DNA of 55,476 nucleotides. Origin: an uncultured Thermomicrobium sp. (lineage in GTDB: Bacteria; Chloroflexota; Chloroflexia; Thermomicrobiales; Thermomicrobiaceae). The stretch is from positions 1 through 55,476 of the forward strand of contig CALIMB010000016.1 in the NCBI GenBank assembly GCA_938028665.1, in the 5' to 3' direction. This document shows, piece after piece, positions 1-9,097 of the stretch; the first letter of the stretch is position 1, and each line of letters starts with the position of its first letter. A program made the translations under genes and the position numbers. The notes below the pieces were generated by a model that saw nothing but the letters and a program-made list of their open reading frames with translations, ran no database searches and was not told the origin of the DNA.

Positions 1-1
1 C

Positions 2-199
2 TTCGGTCTAGTGATTACCAACTCGCCACAGCAGCGTCCGGTGACGGTCGCGCTGCAGAATATCGCCGGCAGTCAATACACGATGTGGAACATCCAAATG
101 GCTGGAGCCCTTCTCGTGGCACTGCCGACATTACTCGTCTACATCCTGCTCGGACGATATTTCCTGCGCGGGCTGCTTGCCGGTTCACTGAAAGGCTAG
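2..199 (+). CDS. Carbohydrate ABC transporter permease, MalG type (C-terminal fragment)
   Basis: The reading frame is open at the left window edge and ends at 199, giving the last 65 residues of an inner-membrane permease. The end of the protein shows a region typical of the last periplasmic loop (residues TVALQNIAG), a hydrophobic helix ([18 protein letters not shown]) and the short basic tail ending GSLKG that is characteristic of MalG-like sugar permeases (family knowledge). It would form the channel of a sugar uptake system together with a MalF-like partner, a binding protein and an ATPase, all outside the window. The substrate cannot be told from this fragment. Confidence 0.8.
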   Translation, partial: FGLVITNSPQQRPVTVALQNIAGSQYTMWNIQMAGALLVALPTLLVYILLGRYFLRGLLAGSLKG

Positions 200-1034
200 A
201 AACCACTCGTTACGTCGTCCAGTCAGCTCTGTCACCGGCCGAGGTGATGTTCTTCTCTCGTTATCAACCGATACTTTATCACTCCAATATGCTGTATGAG
301 CACTAACTCCACAGAGCGTAGTGTGACCACGGCACCCCGGACAATCTCTCGTCCCCCTACCGTAATCCGCCTCCCCTGAAGGCTGCAGACAGCGATGTCA
401 CCCGCACCATGCTGAAGCAAGCACTACCCGCCCTGGCTATCTCGACCAGTCGAAGCAGATGAGCAGCACCATAGGGCCATTTCGCTCCTTTTCTTGTGCA
501 CTATTTGGATAATATCAAAACTAGATAGGGATCCAACATAGCTATATTCTATACATACAAAACCTTACTTCTTAAGTATTATGACGTATGCGTCTCATCT
601 GGATCTTCTACTTCTTCAACCATACTGGGCATCTCGCCATTGAACTACTAAAAGATGCAATCTTTCAGATCATCTCGTGCCTCGCCCTGACACTCCACGC
701 CGCAACACTCCTCGAACATCTGATAGTCAATGAAAACACTTATTGAGATCGTGCTCTGCAGGGAAGGAGCTACCGTACCCCCTCGGCATCGTCTCGGCTA
801 CGGGACTCCTCGTCTCAGACCACCTGCGGAGCAGAAAGGAGGATGCGCCTTCGTACCCTGCCGAGAAACCGACCATAACATCGCTTGCAAAGCCCCCTTC
901 CCCTCGCCCCGCACCGCTTCTGGGTGATCATCTCGCCGCCACGTCGGCAAACGACTGAACACATGCTATACTCGTCGTCGGTTGATATTGGCTGTAGTAG
1001 GGTGGGAACTTCCGTGGAAGGTGAGTCCTACACG
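200..1034. other. Long non-coding stretch with an AT-rich core
   Basis: No convincing gene is present between the permease end and the MarR start. The short open frames here have no recognisable domains and no good ribosome-binding sites. The part at about 490-620 is strikingly AT-rich against the GC-rich surroundings. It probably holds the 3' end of the transporter transcript and the promoter region of the downstream regulator; a TATACT box at 965-970 is a possible -10 element, but no good -35 box precedes it. Confidence 0.5.
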
Positions 1035-1679
1035 ATGACTGTGTTCGATCCAGAACTTCGCCAGCGATCGAGGGCTGCGCGTGTCGCCATGGCGTTACTC
1101 CGCCTGAGTCATGCAGTGAAGGCAATCAGTTCTGACGAAGTGAAAGGGCTTGGGCTGACACCGATGCAGGCGCAGGCCTTGCTCTGGGTCCGCTATACCA
1201 AGCCATTTCTCGCATCGGTTGGACGACTCGCCCAAGCCCTCGGTGTGACGCATGTGACGGCGATCGGTGTGATCGATGCACTGGAGCGTGAAGGATTGCT
1301 CACCCGGGAGATGAGTCAAACCGACCGACGCGTCACACTGCTCCGCTTGACCCCTGCTGGCGAGGAAGCCGTCCAACGCTTGGAACGGTTCGGCCATACA
1401 CTTGAAGAAGCACTTGCCGCGATGAACGAGCGCGAGCTCGCGACACTCGAGCATGGGCTGGGGGCAGTAGTCTGGAGCCTGCGAGCAGCCGGCTTGCTCC
1501 AGGTAGCAGAAGCGTGCCGTGGCTGCATCTATTTCCGCGAGAACGTGGCTCCAGGAAGCAGCGAACCGCACCGATGTGACCTGATCGAGCGATTCTTGAG
1601 CGAACACGAGGCTCGTCTCGCATGTCCAGACTATCATCCCAATCGCCCAGAGGGTCTGTTAGCGTTAGCCGCAGAGTGA
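1035..1679 (+). CDS. MarR-family transcriptional regulator with C-terminal four-cysteine cluster
   Basis: This 214-residue protein has a MarR winged-helix core. The DNA-reading part lies at about residues 62-105 (VGRLAQALGVTHVTAIGVID, then the wing containing SQTDRRVTLLRLT). After the dimerisation helices comes a C-terminal extension with four cysteines, C161-x2-C164-x16-C181-x15-C197, which looks like a metal or Fe-S site. The start at 1035 is chosen because GGAAGGTGAG precedes it and the MarR core follows directly; the open frame runs further upstream but that part looks unlike protein. The cysteines suggest sensing of metal, redox or oxidants, which is inference. The target is unknown and no neighbouring gene is obviously controlled. 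Confidence 0.85.
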   Translation: MTVFDPELRQRSRAARVAMALLRLSHAVKAISSDEVKGLGLTPMQAQALLWVRYTKPFLASVGRLAQALGVTHVTAIGVIDALEREGLLTREMSQTDRRVTLLRLTPAGEEAVQRLERFGHTLEEALAAMNERELATLEHGLGAVVWSLRAAGLLQVAEACRGCIYFRENVAPGSSEPHRCDLIERFLSEHEARLACPDYHPNRPEGLLALAAE

Positions 1680-2064
1680 TGGCTGTTCGACACAGCGAAG
1701 GTACGTCTCCCAAGAGCAGTGGAATTTCCACCGCCCAGCTCTTGCTGCACGTGCTTTCACCCGCAAAATGTCGCTCCACCGCCAACGTCCGTCCGTAGCT
1801 GGGCTGAGATTTAGCGGATGTGGCGCAGGGGGGTCATTGGGAAACTGTGCCATCTTCTTCCAGTCTGCAGATCATGTTGGGCAACAGACGCCCACCCTAC
1901 CGTCGAGGCAGACTGACTGCAAAACAACCAATTCTCTGTACGGCAAACGGTACATGGCCATCTGTGGCCATGGCCATTGTGATCAGAGGAGCTAAGCACT
2001 CTACACGCTTTGCCTCCTCCGCACCGCCTGCGGTACTATCATGACAAGCATGGCGGAGCGTGAT
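1680..2064. other. Non-coding stretch before tRNA-Arg
   Basis: Several overlapping short frames exist on both strands, but none has a domain, a good ribosome-binding site or a convincing composition. The right end carries the likely tRNA promoter. Nothing else is recognised. Confidence 0.45.
2010..2039 (+). promoter_or_regulatory. Candidate promoter of tRNA-Arg
   Basis: TTGCCT at 2010-2015 and TACTAT at 2034-2039 are separated by 18 bases and lie about 25 bases upstream of the mature tRNA. The match to the sigma-70 consensus is moderate, so this is an inference from position and sequence. Confidence 0.4.
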
Positions 2065-2140
2065 GCCCCCGTAGTTCAGTGGATAGAACGGCGGCCTTCT
2101 AAGCCGCATGTCGCAGGTTCGAATCCTGCCGGGGGTACCA
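2065..2140 (+). tRNA. tRNA-Arg (anticodon TCT)
   Basis: The cloverleaf can be drawn by eye. The acceptor stem is GCCCCCG (2065-2071) with CGGGGGT (2130-2136), closed by one G-U pair. The anticodon stem is GCGGC (2091-2095) with GCCGC (2103-2107), and the loop CTTCTAA carries anticodon TCT at 2098-2100, which reads AGA and AGG. The T arm contains GGTTCGAATCC. The discriminator A is followed by an encoded CCA at 2138-2140. Confidence 0.97.
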
Positions 2141-2207
2141 TCTCGCTTCGCCGACCCGGCAAGGCTCCGCGCGGAATGCCATTGCGGCCGGAGATTGACA
2201 ACAATCA

Positions 2208-2429
2208 GTGAGGGCGGACGTGCGTCAGCGTGCTAATCAGCTTTGGCTTTTCTCCTTTCTCCTCGGTACGCTGCTCGTGGTGAGTCACCCACTCCTCACC
2301 CGCGTCCTGGGTATACCACTCTCCGATCTCGCAGCGAACATTATGGGTGGCGCAGGGATCGGCCTGCTCATCTTAAGCTTACTCACCCAACTTCGGTTTC
2401 CACGCCGTCAGCGCAAACGACAGGAGTGA
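2208..2429 (+). CDS. Small two-helix membrane protein
   Basis: This 73-residue protein has two hydrophobic segments (about residues 13-32 and 43-60) and a strongly basic C-terminus (RFPRRQRKRQE), consistent with a small inner-membrane protein with its tail in the cytoplasm. It starts with GTG at 2208; a second GTG at 2220 is an alternative. It ends 8 bases before the MoaD-MoaE start and is probably cotranscribed with it. I do not recognise the family, and no link to molybdenum cofactor synthesis can be shown. Confidence 0.6.
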   Translation: MRADVRQRANQLWLFSFLLGTLLVVSHPLLTRVLGIPLSDLAANIMGGAGIGLLILSLLTQLRFPRRQRKRQE

Positions 2430-2437
2430 GAATAAAG

Positions 2438-3151
2438 ATGCGTGTCACGGTTCGCTACTTTGCCGTCGTCCGCGAGCTCCTCGGGCAAGACCACGAAGAA
2501 CGCGAACTCCCGGAAGGGACCACTGTTGGCCAATTCCTGGAAGACTTGATCGCGTATCAGCCGATGCTGGAACGTTTGCGTCGCTCCATGTTGGTCATGG
2601 TCAACCGGCGCTATGCTCGCCCTGACCAGCTCCTCGCCGATGGGGATGAAGTCGCGCTCATCCCGCCTGTCTCGGGAGGCAACCTTCCCTTCTCCGTCGG
2701 TCCCGAACCACTGAACCCAGCCGCTGTTGAGCGTCTCGTGGCCGACCCACGAGCTGGGGCAATCGTGACATTTATTGGCACAGTCCGGGACCATGCGCGC
2801 GGGAAACGCGTGTGTTACCTGGAATATGAGGCCTATGCGGAGGCAGCGGTCGATGCATTCGCCCAGATCGCTGCTGAGATCCGGCAACGCTGGGACATCC
2901 TTGGCATCGCCATCGCCCATCGGACCGGACGGCTAGAGATCGGGGAAGCAAGCGTCGTCATCGCTGTGTCGAGCGCGCACCGCGCTGAGGCATTTGAAGC
3001 GTGCCAGTATGCGATCGAGCGCCTCAAGCAGATTGCACCCATCTGGAAGAAAGAGGTGTACGAAGACGGCGAGATCTGGATTGGCAGTGAGGCGCTCTAT
3101 CAAGAACTCTTCGCACGACACACCAACGAGCCAGCTGCTTCGACCGACTGA
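2438..3151 (+). CDS. Fused molybdopterin synthase, MoaD-MoaE
   Basis: The 237-residue protein joins both subunits of molybdopterin synthase, which converts cyclic pyranopterin monophosphate to molybdopterin. Residues 1-81 are a complete MoaD with the ubiquitin-like fold and end in PPVSGG (Gly80-Gly81). In the separate protein this Gly-Gly is the C-terminus that becomes a thiocarboxylate. Residues from about 90 on are MoaE, with the conserved GAIVTFIGTVRDH region and the PIWKKE lysine motif near the active site. ATG at 2438 follows AGGAG at 2422-2426. Because the sulfur-carrying glycine is internal, cleavage after Gly81 would be needed, as reported for mycobacterial MoaX. The gene is convergent with moeA, with 6 bases between the stops. 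Confidence 0.93.
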   Translation: MRVTVRYFAVVRELLGQDHEERELPEGTTVGQFLEDLIAYQPMLERLRRSMLVMVNRRYARPDQLLADGDEVALIPPVSGGNLPFSVGPEPLNPAAVERLVADPRAGAIVTFIGTVRDHARGKRVCYLEYEAYAEAAVDAFAQIAAEIRQRWDILGIAIAHRTGRLEIGEASVVIAVSSAHRAEAFEACQYAIERLKQIAPIWKKEVYEDGEIWIGSEALYQELFARHTNEPAASTD

Positions 3152-3157
3152 TGGTGA

Positions 3158-4384
3158 TCAGGCCCGCTGACTGCGAACCGGTCCTCGCAGGATCGCCTGC
3201 AGTCGCTCGCCAGCACGGTACGGCGCGGCCCGGGGTGGCACGACAAGATAGGCGTTCGCGCCTACCGCGGAGAGCAACCGGGCTGACGATTGCGGACCAG
3301 TATTACGGGCGCGGAGTGTCCCGTCGGCGTCACACCAGACGATCGCCCGCTGGTACTCGATCCGATCACCCGGTTCGATATCATGCTCGAGCATAACAGT
3401 GACCGGCTCCAGCTCGACTGGCTGCTGGCCAGTCATCGCTCGCAGCGCTGTTGCGACGAAAATCTCAAATCCGACCAACGCCGAGACTGGATTCCCCGGA
3501 AGACCAAAGAGCAACGTGGAGCCAGCGGTGACAAAATGAAACGGTTTCCCTGGCTTCATGAAGAGACGTTCGATGTGCACTGTTCCAAGTGTTTGCAAAG
3601 CCGCACTGATAAGATCCCGCTCACCCACCGAGACCCCACCAGAGGAGATCACGACGTCACTCTCTGCGATCCGTTCCCGGAGCAACTCAGTCAGGCGCTC
3701 GACGTCATCTGGTCCGCGCCCAGCCCAGACCACCTCAGCCCCTACCTGTTCAGCAGCCGCAACAAGCATGAACCGGTTTGAGTCACGGATCTGACCGGGG
3801 CCGAGCGGTGCGTCCGGTTCGACGAGTTCGTCCCCTGTGCTCAGAACCGAAACACGTGGCCGACGAGAGACCGTAACTCGGGAGAAACCAAGACTTGCTA
3901 ACAATCCGATCTCAGCCGGGCCAAGCAGCGTACCCGCCGGAATCACCAGCTCGCCGCGCCGAACGTCCACTCCAACCGGCCGCACATTCTCGCCTAGCCG
4001 AACCTCATCGCGGCGAACCACAATATGGTCGTCCACTACATCAACATCCTCCACCGGAACGACTGCATCCGCACCAGCGGGGAGCGGTGCTCCGGTCGTG
4101 ATGCGAACGGCAGTGCCCGGCGTGACGACAGCATCGGTGACATGTCCAGCATACTGTTCGCCAATCACCTCCCGCCAGGGAGAGGTGTCATTGTGGACTA
4201 CCGCGTAACCGTCCATCGTCGCGGCAGGAAACGGCGGGTGGTCCTCAGGCGCAACGACAGACTCAGCGAGCACTCGCCCAACTGCCTGCATCACTGTGAC
4301 GACTTCCGTCGGCAAACGCTGCACATGCGCCAGAATAATGTCCAGGGCTTCTCGCGGGGTCAACATTCGACTTGTCCGCTGCAT
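3158..4384 (-). CDS. moeA: Molybdopterin molybdenumtransferase MoeA
   Basis: This 408-residue protein has the usual MoeA length. It inserts molybdate into adenylylated molybdopterin to make the active cofactor. Visible features are the N-terminal region with PPFPAATMDGYAV, the MPT-binding domain with the loop SSGGVSVGERD, and the motif GLPGNPVSALVGFE followed by the C-terminal domain. The start at 4384 is preceded by AAGGAG six bases upstream. It lies tail to tail with the fused MoaD-MoaE gene, so two Moco genes face each other without a terminator between them. The other Moco genes (moaA, moaC, moeB) are not in the window. Confidence 0.95.
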   Translation of the reverse strand: MQRTSRMLTPREALDIILAHVQRLPTEVVTVMQAVGRVLAESVVAPEDHPPFPAATMDGYAVVHNDTSPWREVIGEQYAGHVTDAVVTPGTAVRITTGAPLPAGADAVVPVEDVDVVDDHIVVRRDEVRLGENVRPVGVDVRRGELVIPAGTLLGPAEIGLLASLGFSRVTVSRRPRVSVLSTGDELVEPDAPLGPGQIRDSNRFMLVAAAEQVGAEVVWAGRGPDDVERLTELLRERIAESDVVISSGGVSVGERDLISAALQTLGTVHIERLFMKPGKPFHFVTAGSTLLFGLPGNPVSALVGFEIFVATALRAMTGQQPVELEPVTVMLEHDIEPGDRIEYQRAIVWCDADGTLRARNTGPQSSARLLSAVGANAYLVVPPRAAPYRAGERLQAILRGPVRSQRA

Positions 4385-5366
4385 GCCGCGCTCCTTGCAC
4401 CATCACTATCTCCACGAAAGCCAGTCAATCCTACACCGCCATCGCCCAGCGCGGTGAGCAGTGCCACGAACACACTGGTTGTTTCCGCCCTTGACACCAG
4501 AAGGGACGAGGGTCCGCTGCCAAGAGGGGAACCCAAGGGACGCGCAATTCCCAGAAGGCTCTGGGAACGCCAATCTACCAGTTCGCTTCCAATGACTCTC
4601 TGCGTCTTGTGTCTACCCTTGGGCGTCCACTCCCACGCCGGTGCTGACGCCTGGCTCTCCCAGCTGATCACAGTCAGGAGCTGTCGCTCTGCGTGCTTCG
4701 TCCGACCTGATGCAGTGTCCCTCATTATGACCCGACCATGTGAAAGCTTCTTGCAGCTGCTCCGTGAGGCGGAGTGATGCCGCGAATCGACCGGAGGATG
4801 AGCAACGTCCCTCGACGATGAGTCGCCGGAGCAGAAGGGAATGAAGAGGCTTCCGCCATTCTGCGTGATGCAGCGAGTGAGACAACACGACCCTGACCGT
4901 GAAATTTTTGCAACCCGCGCACCCATGCCCAACTGTGCAATGAACCCACAGAGATAAAGCAAGCACCCCATCGAGATACCATTTGAACAATTTATCGTGC
5001 TTTATCAAAGTCGATGAGGGAGAGAGCTGCAGCGCACAGTCACCATACTCTGTCGCCGTGAGCAATCAGGTGAAGGGGAAAGGAGACAAGTCGGCACAGG
5101 GGCACAACTGGATACCCACTGCAGGCACAGTACTCTTCAAAAACATGGGCAGGAAAGTGTCGGATGAAACTAGGGATAGTGTAGCTCGATAGCTTTCCCC
5201 ACGCAATCCAATCGTGACAGTGCACACTGCCCCATGTGACCGATCCGGCCATGGAGCGTATTCCTCTTTCCTCTTCGCCGGGCGATTGCAATTAGCGATG
5301 GCTGCTCCGTATCATAAAAGGTGAAACTCATATCCTCTTGCTACCCTCACGGTTGAGTGTTGAGGC
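4385..5366. other. Non-coding stretch of about 980 bases
   Basis: This gap separates the divergent moeA and rel genes. Overlapping open frames exist on the minus strand at about 4360-5065, but they overlap each other, have no domain and read as serine/arginine-rich low-complexity protein. The part at about 4970-5030 is relatively AT-rich. I looked for T-box, TPP and molybdenum-cofactor riboswitch landmarks and recognised none. Promoters for both flanking genes must lie here. Confidence 0.45.
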
Positions 5367-7625
5367 ATGATGGCAAGCGCTGTACCCCGCGAGGGCGGAC
5401 ACCACACTGAATCGACTCAGGAGCCGACCGTCACGACGGCCGGCGACGTACCTACCTGGGAAGTCATCGCTCCCGAGTTCCAAAAACGCCTGCCGGGAGC
5501 TGACTTGGAACTTATCCGACGTGCATTTGAGTACGCCCGTGCAGCACACGCCGGGGTACGACGTCGCTCTGGCGAGCCGTATCTCTGCCATCCAATCGCC
5601 GTCGCACTCATTCTTGCTGATATGCAACTTGACCAGGAAACGATCGCCGCAGCACTGCTTCATGACGTCTTGGAGGACACCGATGTCACGCTGGAGCAGC
5701 TGCGCGAGGCGTTTGGACCACGTGTGGCGCGCCTGGTCGACGGCGTTACCAAGCTGGGCAAGATCCGTTGGAGCCCGGAGACGGAGCCGGTCAGTCTGGA
5801 GCGTGAGAAGACGCGGCAAGCCGAGAGCCTACGCAAGATGCTGCTGGCTATGGCGGAGGATGTTGGCGTCGTACTTATCAAATTGGCCGACCGGCTCCAC
5901 AATATGCGAACTCTTGAGCACTTACCGCCCGAGAAGCAGCAGCGCATCGCGCGAGAGACAATGGATATTTACGCGCCGCTTGCGAACCGACTTGGAATTG
6001 GTCAACTCAAGGCCGAACTTGAAGATCTTGCCTTCAAATATCTCGAGCCACAGACCTACGAGACGATCGCCAAAGCGCTGGAATCCCGCGGGCATGATCG
6101 CGAGCGCTATCTCCAACAGGTGCTGGACCAAGTCAAGCAGGCACTGGCTGAAGCGGGTATTCAAGCGGTCGTCACCGGACGAGAGAAGCACATTGCCTCC
6201 ATCGCGCGGAAGATGCGCCAGAAGCAGCGTAACTTCGACGAGATCTACGATGTTCTTGGAATTCGCGTTATTGTTGACGAACAGCGTGACTGCTACGCGG
6301 CGCTCGGTGTCATCCACGGCATGTGGCACCCCATCCCCGGGGAGTTTGATGACTACATTGCGACACCAAAAGAGAATCTCTACCGCTCCCTGCACACCGC
6401 GGTGATCGGACCCAATGGTATCCCGCTTGAAGTCCAGATTCGAACGCACGAGATGCACCGCGAGGCCGAGTACGGTATCGCTGCCCACTGGCGGTACAAA
6501 GAGCAGCTCCGGCCAGAGAGTGGTGACCGCTCCATCGAGGCGAAGATCGCCTGGTTCCGCCAGATCCTGGAGTGGCGAGACGAGCTCCTCGATGCCCAGG
6601 AGTTTGTCGATTCGGTCAAGCAGGACCTCTTGCCAGAGATGATCTACGTGTTCACGCCGAAGGGAGACGTCGTCGAGCTCCCGGCTGGTGCAACACCGGT
6701 CGACTTCGCCTATCGCATCCACACCGAGGTTGGGCACCAGTGTGTTGGTGCGAAGGTCAATGGCCAGATCGTACCACTGAACTACAAGCTGCAGAATGGG
6801 CAGGTGGTACAGATCATCACCTCCAAGGCACGCACTGGCCCCAGCCGTGACTGGCTCATCCCGAGCAATGGCTATGTCACCACAGCTTCAGCACGCGAGA
6901 AGATCCGACAATGGTTCCGGAAGCAGGAGCGGGAGGAGAATATCGCCCATGGCCGGCATCTCCTGGAGCAGGAGCTCCGCCGCCTGAGCGTCGAGATGAA
7001 ACCGGAGGATGTCCTCAAGCTCTTCCCGCGCTATCAGAAGCTGGAGGATTTCCTCGCAGCCATCGGTTATGGGGCGATCACACCGCAACAACTTGCGGCA
7101 CGCATCGCCGAGCATGAGGATCAACGTGCTCGAACAGCATCAGCTCCGGCTGCTCAAAGCGTACCACCACCGCTCCAGGTGACAGGGCTGCGTGACCTTC
7201 TAACCCGCCTGGCCAACTGCTGCAAACCTGTTTATGGTGACCCAATCGTTGGGTTTATCACGCGCGGGCGGGGAATCACTGTCCACCGCGCTGACTGCTC
7301 CAATATCCTCCACACGACTGAGCCCGAGCGGATTATCCCCGTCAGCTGGGGCGAAGCGCCGCAACAGCACCCTGTTACCATCCGCATCGAGGCGTGGGAT
7401 CGCGTTGGACTTCTGCGTGATGTCACGACGCTTGTCGCTGACGAAGGACTCAACGCACTCTCCGTCCTCACCAACGTCCACGACGACCGGACGGTAACTA
7501 TCCTAATGACGCTCGAGATCGCCAGTGTCCAGCAGCTCAGCCGTGTGCTCCAGAAGCTGGAGTCAATCAAGGATGTCTACGACGTCCGCCGCGTCACCGG
7601 CGGGGAAACGACAGCGCCACGCTGA
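5367..7625 (+). CDS. rel: RelA/SpoT-family (p)ppGpp synthetase/hydrolase
   Basis: The 752-residue protein has the full long-RSH layout. The HD hydrolase domain (about 50-200) keeps H75, HD at 99-100 and ED at 103-104. The synthetase domain (about 265-380) contains GREKHIASIARKMR and LYRSLHT. The TGS domain (about 425-487) starts IYVFTPKGDVVELP. A conserved-cysteine region around LANCCKPVYGDPI and a C-terminal ACT domain (about 675-745) follow. It makes and breaks the stringent-response alarmone. Oddly, the synthetase carries EFDD at 326-329, the acidic version of the motif usually seen in monofunctional RelA, although the hydrolase centre looks intact. Start is ATG 5367 or ATG 5370. The gene is convergent with obg at a distance of 7 bases. 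Confidence 0.96.
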   Translation: MMASAVPREGGHHTESTQEPTVTTAGDVPTWEVIAPEFQKRLPGADLELIRRAFEYARAAHAGVRRRSGEPYLCHPIAVALILADMQLDQETIAAALLHDVLEDTDVTLEQLREAFGPRVARLVDGVTKLGKIRWSPETEPVSLEREKTRQAESLRKMLLAMAEDVGVVLIKLADRLHNMRTLEHLPPEKQQRIARETMDIYAPLANRLGIGQLKAELEDLAFKYLEPQTYETIAKALESRGHDRERYLQQVLDQVKQALAEAGIQAVVTGREKHIASIARKMRQKQRNFDEIYDVLGIRVIVDEQRDCYAALGVIHGMWHPIPGEFDDYIATPKENLYRSLHTAVIGPNGIPLEVQIRTHEMHREAEYGIAAHWRYKEQLRPESGDRSIEAKIAWFRQILEWRDELLDAQEFVDSVKQDLLPEMIYVFTPKGDVVELPAGATPVDFAYRIHTEVGHQCVGAKVNGQIVPLNYKLQNGQVVQIITSKARTGPSRDWLIPSNGYVTTASAREKIRQWFRKQEREENIAHGRHLLEQELRRLSVEMKPEDVLKLFPRYQKLEDFLAAIGYGAITPQQLAARIAEHEDQRARTASAPAAQSVPPPLQVTGLRDLLTRLANCCKPVYGDPIVGFITRGRGITVHRADCSNILHTTEPERIIPVSWGEAPQQHPVTIRIEAWDRVGLLRDVTTLVADEGLNALSVLTNVHDDRTVTILMTLEIASVQQLSRVLQKLESIKDVYDVRRVTGGETTAPR

Positions 7626-7632
7626 GTCGCAC

Positions 7633-9036
7633 TCACTGCTCGCCAATTTCTTCCTCCGGCTCTTCCAGCAACCCTGCTCGCTTCAGCAAGCGCTCACGTT
7701 TGGTGAGGCGCCGACGTGGCGGTATCCGCTCGGCCTCGACGAGCTCCGGCTCCCAGACAAGCTGGCGACCAGCAACCTCGACAATGTCACCTGGCTGGAT
7801 ACCGAGTGCGATCAAGCGGCGCGAGATGCCCCAGCGGGCTAGCAGACGCTGGTAGCGTTCTGCAGCCTCGGGATTCGAAAAATCCGTCATCAAGGTGAGG
7901 CGCTCGATCTTCGGTCCACGGAGCGCAAAACGGTGAGGTGCGAGACGCACTGCTTCCCAGCGTTCCTGCCAGCGATCGAGAGTGTAGACGCGGTGTGTCC
8001 GTACCGGTGGAGCAATCCGTTCCGGGTGAGGGATTCGCTGCAGCCGCTCCCAAGCTGCCCAAACGAGTTCTCCGACCCCCTGCCCGGTCGCCGCTGAGAT
8101 CGGATAGACAGCATACCCGAGTTCTTGGAGCCCCGCTGAGAGACGCGGCCAGTTGGCTTGTGCCTCCGGCAGATCCATCTTGTTAACCGCAACGAGTTGT
8201 GGCTTACCGGCAAGAGCGGCCGAATAGGCCGCCAGCTCAGCATTGACGGTGTGGAAGTCCTCAAGTGGATCGCGTCCCTCCAGCCCGCCAGAACCATCGA
8301 GAACATGAATAAGTAAGCGCGTGCGCTCGACGTGGCGGAGGAACTCCAGGCCGAGTCCAGCACCACGTGACGCACCAGCAATCAGGCCTGGCAAGTCAGC
8401 AAGGACGAACGAGCCGCCGTGACTCCCTGGGACGCTGACTACTCCAAGCATCGGCTCAAGCGTCGTGAATGGATAGTCAGCAATCTTTGGCCGCGCTGCA
8501 CTCACGGCCGCGAGCAGGGTCGATTTTCCAGCGTTCGGAAGCCCGACAAGGCCAACATCCGCGAGCAGTTTTAGCTCGAGGCGCAGCCAGCGTTCCTCGC
8601 CCGGTTCACCCCTTTCAGCAAACCGCGGAACTTGCCGGCTCGGTGTCGCGAAGTGTTGATTTCCCCGGCCACCGAGTCCTCCACGTGCGACGAGGAGCAC
8701 CTCACCCGGTTCGATGAGATCACCAAGTATCTCCCCCGTCGCTTCATCAAACACCACCGTCCCTGGCGGTACGTCGATGTACAGATCCGCCCCGTCACGT
8801 CCGCTCTTTTTGTTCCCCTGACCCGGTTGGCCATTCTCAGCACGGAAGTGCTGCTGGTAGCTGAAAGGGAGCAAGGTGTTCAGCGAGGGATCAACCCGCA
8901 GATAGACATTTCCGCCGCGCCCACCGTCGCCACCGTCCGGTCCGCCACGCGGAACGTATTTCTCGCGATGGAAACTCACCGCCCCGTTTCCGCCATTACC
9001 AGCTTTGACAAAGATTTTCGCCTGATCGTAAAACAT
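7633..9036 (-). CDS. obgE: GTPase ObgE/CgtA
   Basis: The 467-residue protein is an Obg GTPase acting in 50S ribosome assembly and stress control. It has the glycine-rich Obg domain (1-158, [16 protein letters not shown]), a G domain with GLPNAGKS (165-172), DLPG (214-217) and NKMD (285-288), and a C-terminal OCT domain (about 345-430) as in Gram-positive-type Obg, followed by a charged tail. ATG 9036 is chosen because GCAGGAGG sits just upstream and the family starts exactly at MFYDQAKI; the open frame runs 50 codons further but without similarity. It follows the sigma factor gene by 61 bases and is probably cotranscribed with it. Confidence 0.97.
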   Translation of the reverse strand: MFYDQAKIFVKAGNGGNGAVSFHREKYVPRGGPDGGDGGRGGNVYLRVDPSLNTLLPFSYQQHFRAENGQPGQGNKKSGRDGADLYIDVPPGTVVFDEATGEILGDLIEPGEVLLVARGGLGGRGNQHFATPSRQVPRFAERGEPGEERWLRLELKLLADVGLVGLPNAGKSTLLAAVSAARPKIADYPFTTLEPMLGVVSVPGSHGGSFVLADLPGLIAGASRGAGLGLEFLRHVERTRLLIHVLDGSGGLEGRDPLEDFHTVNAELAAYSAALAGKPQLVAVNKMDLPEAQANWPRLSAGLQELGYAVYPISAATGQGVGELVWAAWERLQRIPHPERIAPPVRTHRVYTLDRWQERWEAVRLAPHRFALRGPKIERLTLMTDFSNPEAAERYQRLLARWGISRRLIALGIQPGDIVEVAGRQLVWEPELVEAERIPPRRRLTKRERLLKRAGLLEEPEEEIGEQ

Positions 9037-9097
9037 GAGACCTCCTGCCCGGGCGAGCCGAATCCCAGTGAGCATAACCACTCGCCACCGGTGCAGC

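Noticed and set aside
885-1034. 50-residue N-terminal extension of the MarR regulator
   Set aside because: The extra part has no similarity to the family and a good ribosome-binding site lies before ATG 1035.
4360-5065. Two long overlapping minus-strand open frames (203 and 150 codons) upstream of moeA
   Set aside because: They overlap each other in different frames, have no domain and lack convincing ribosome-binding sites; the composition looks like translated non-coding DNA.
4385-5366. T-box, TPP or molybdenum-cofactor riboswitch in the gap
   Set aside because: Conserved sequence landmarks of these elements were not found on either strand by eye.
5521-6405. 294-codon plus-strand frame inside rel
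   Set aside because: It is a shadow frame of rel, rich in Ser and Arg, and the rel frame has clear domains.
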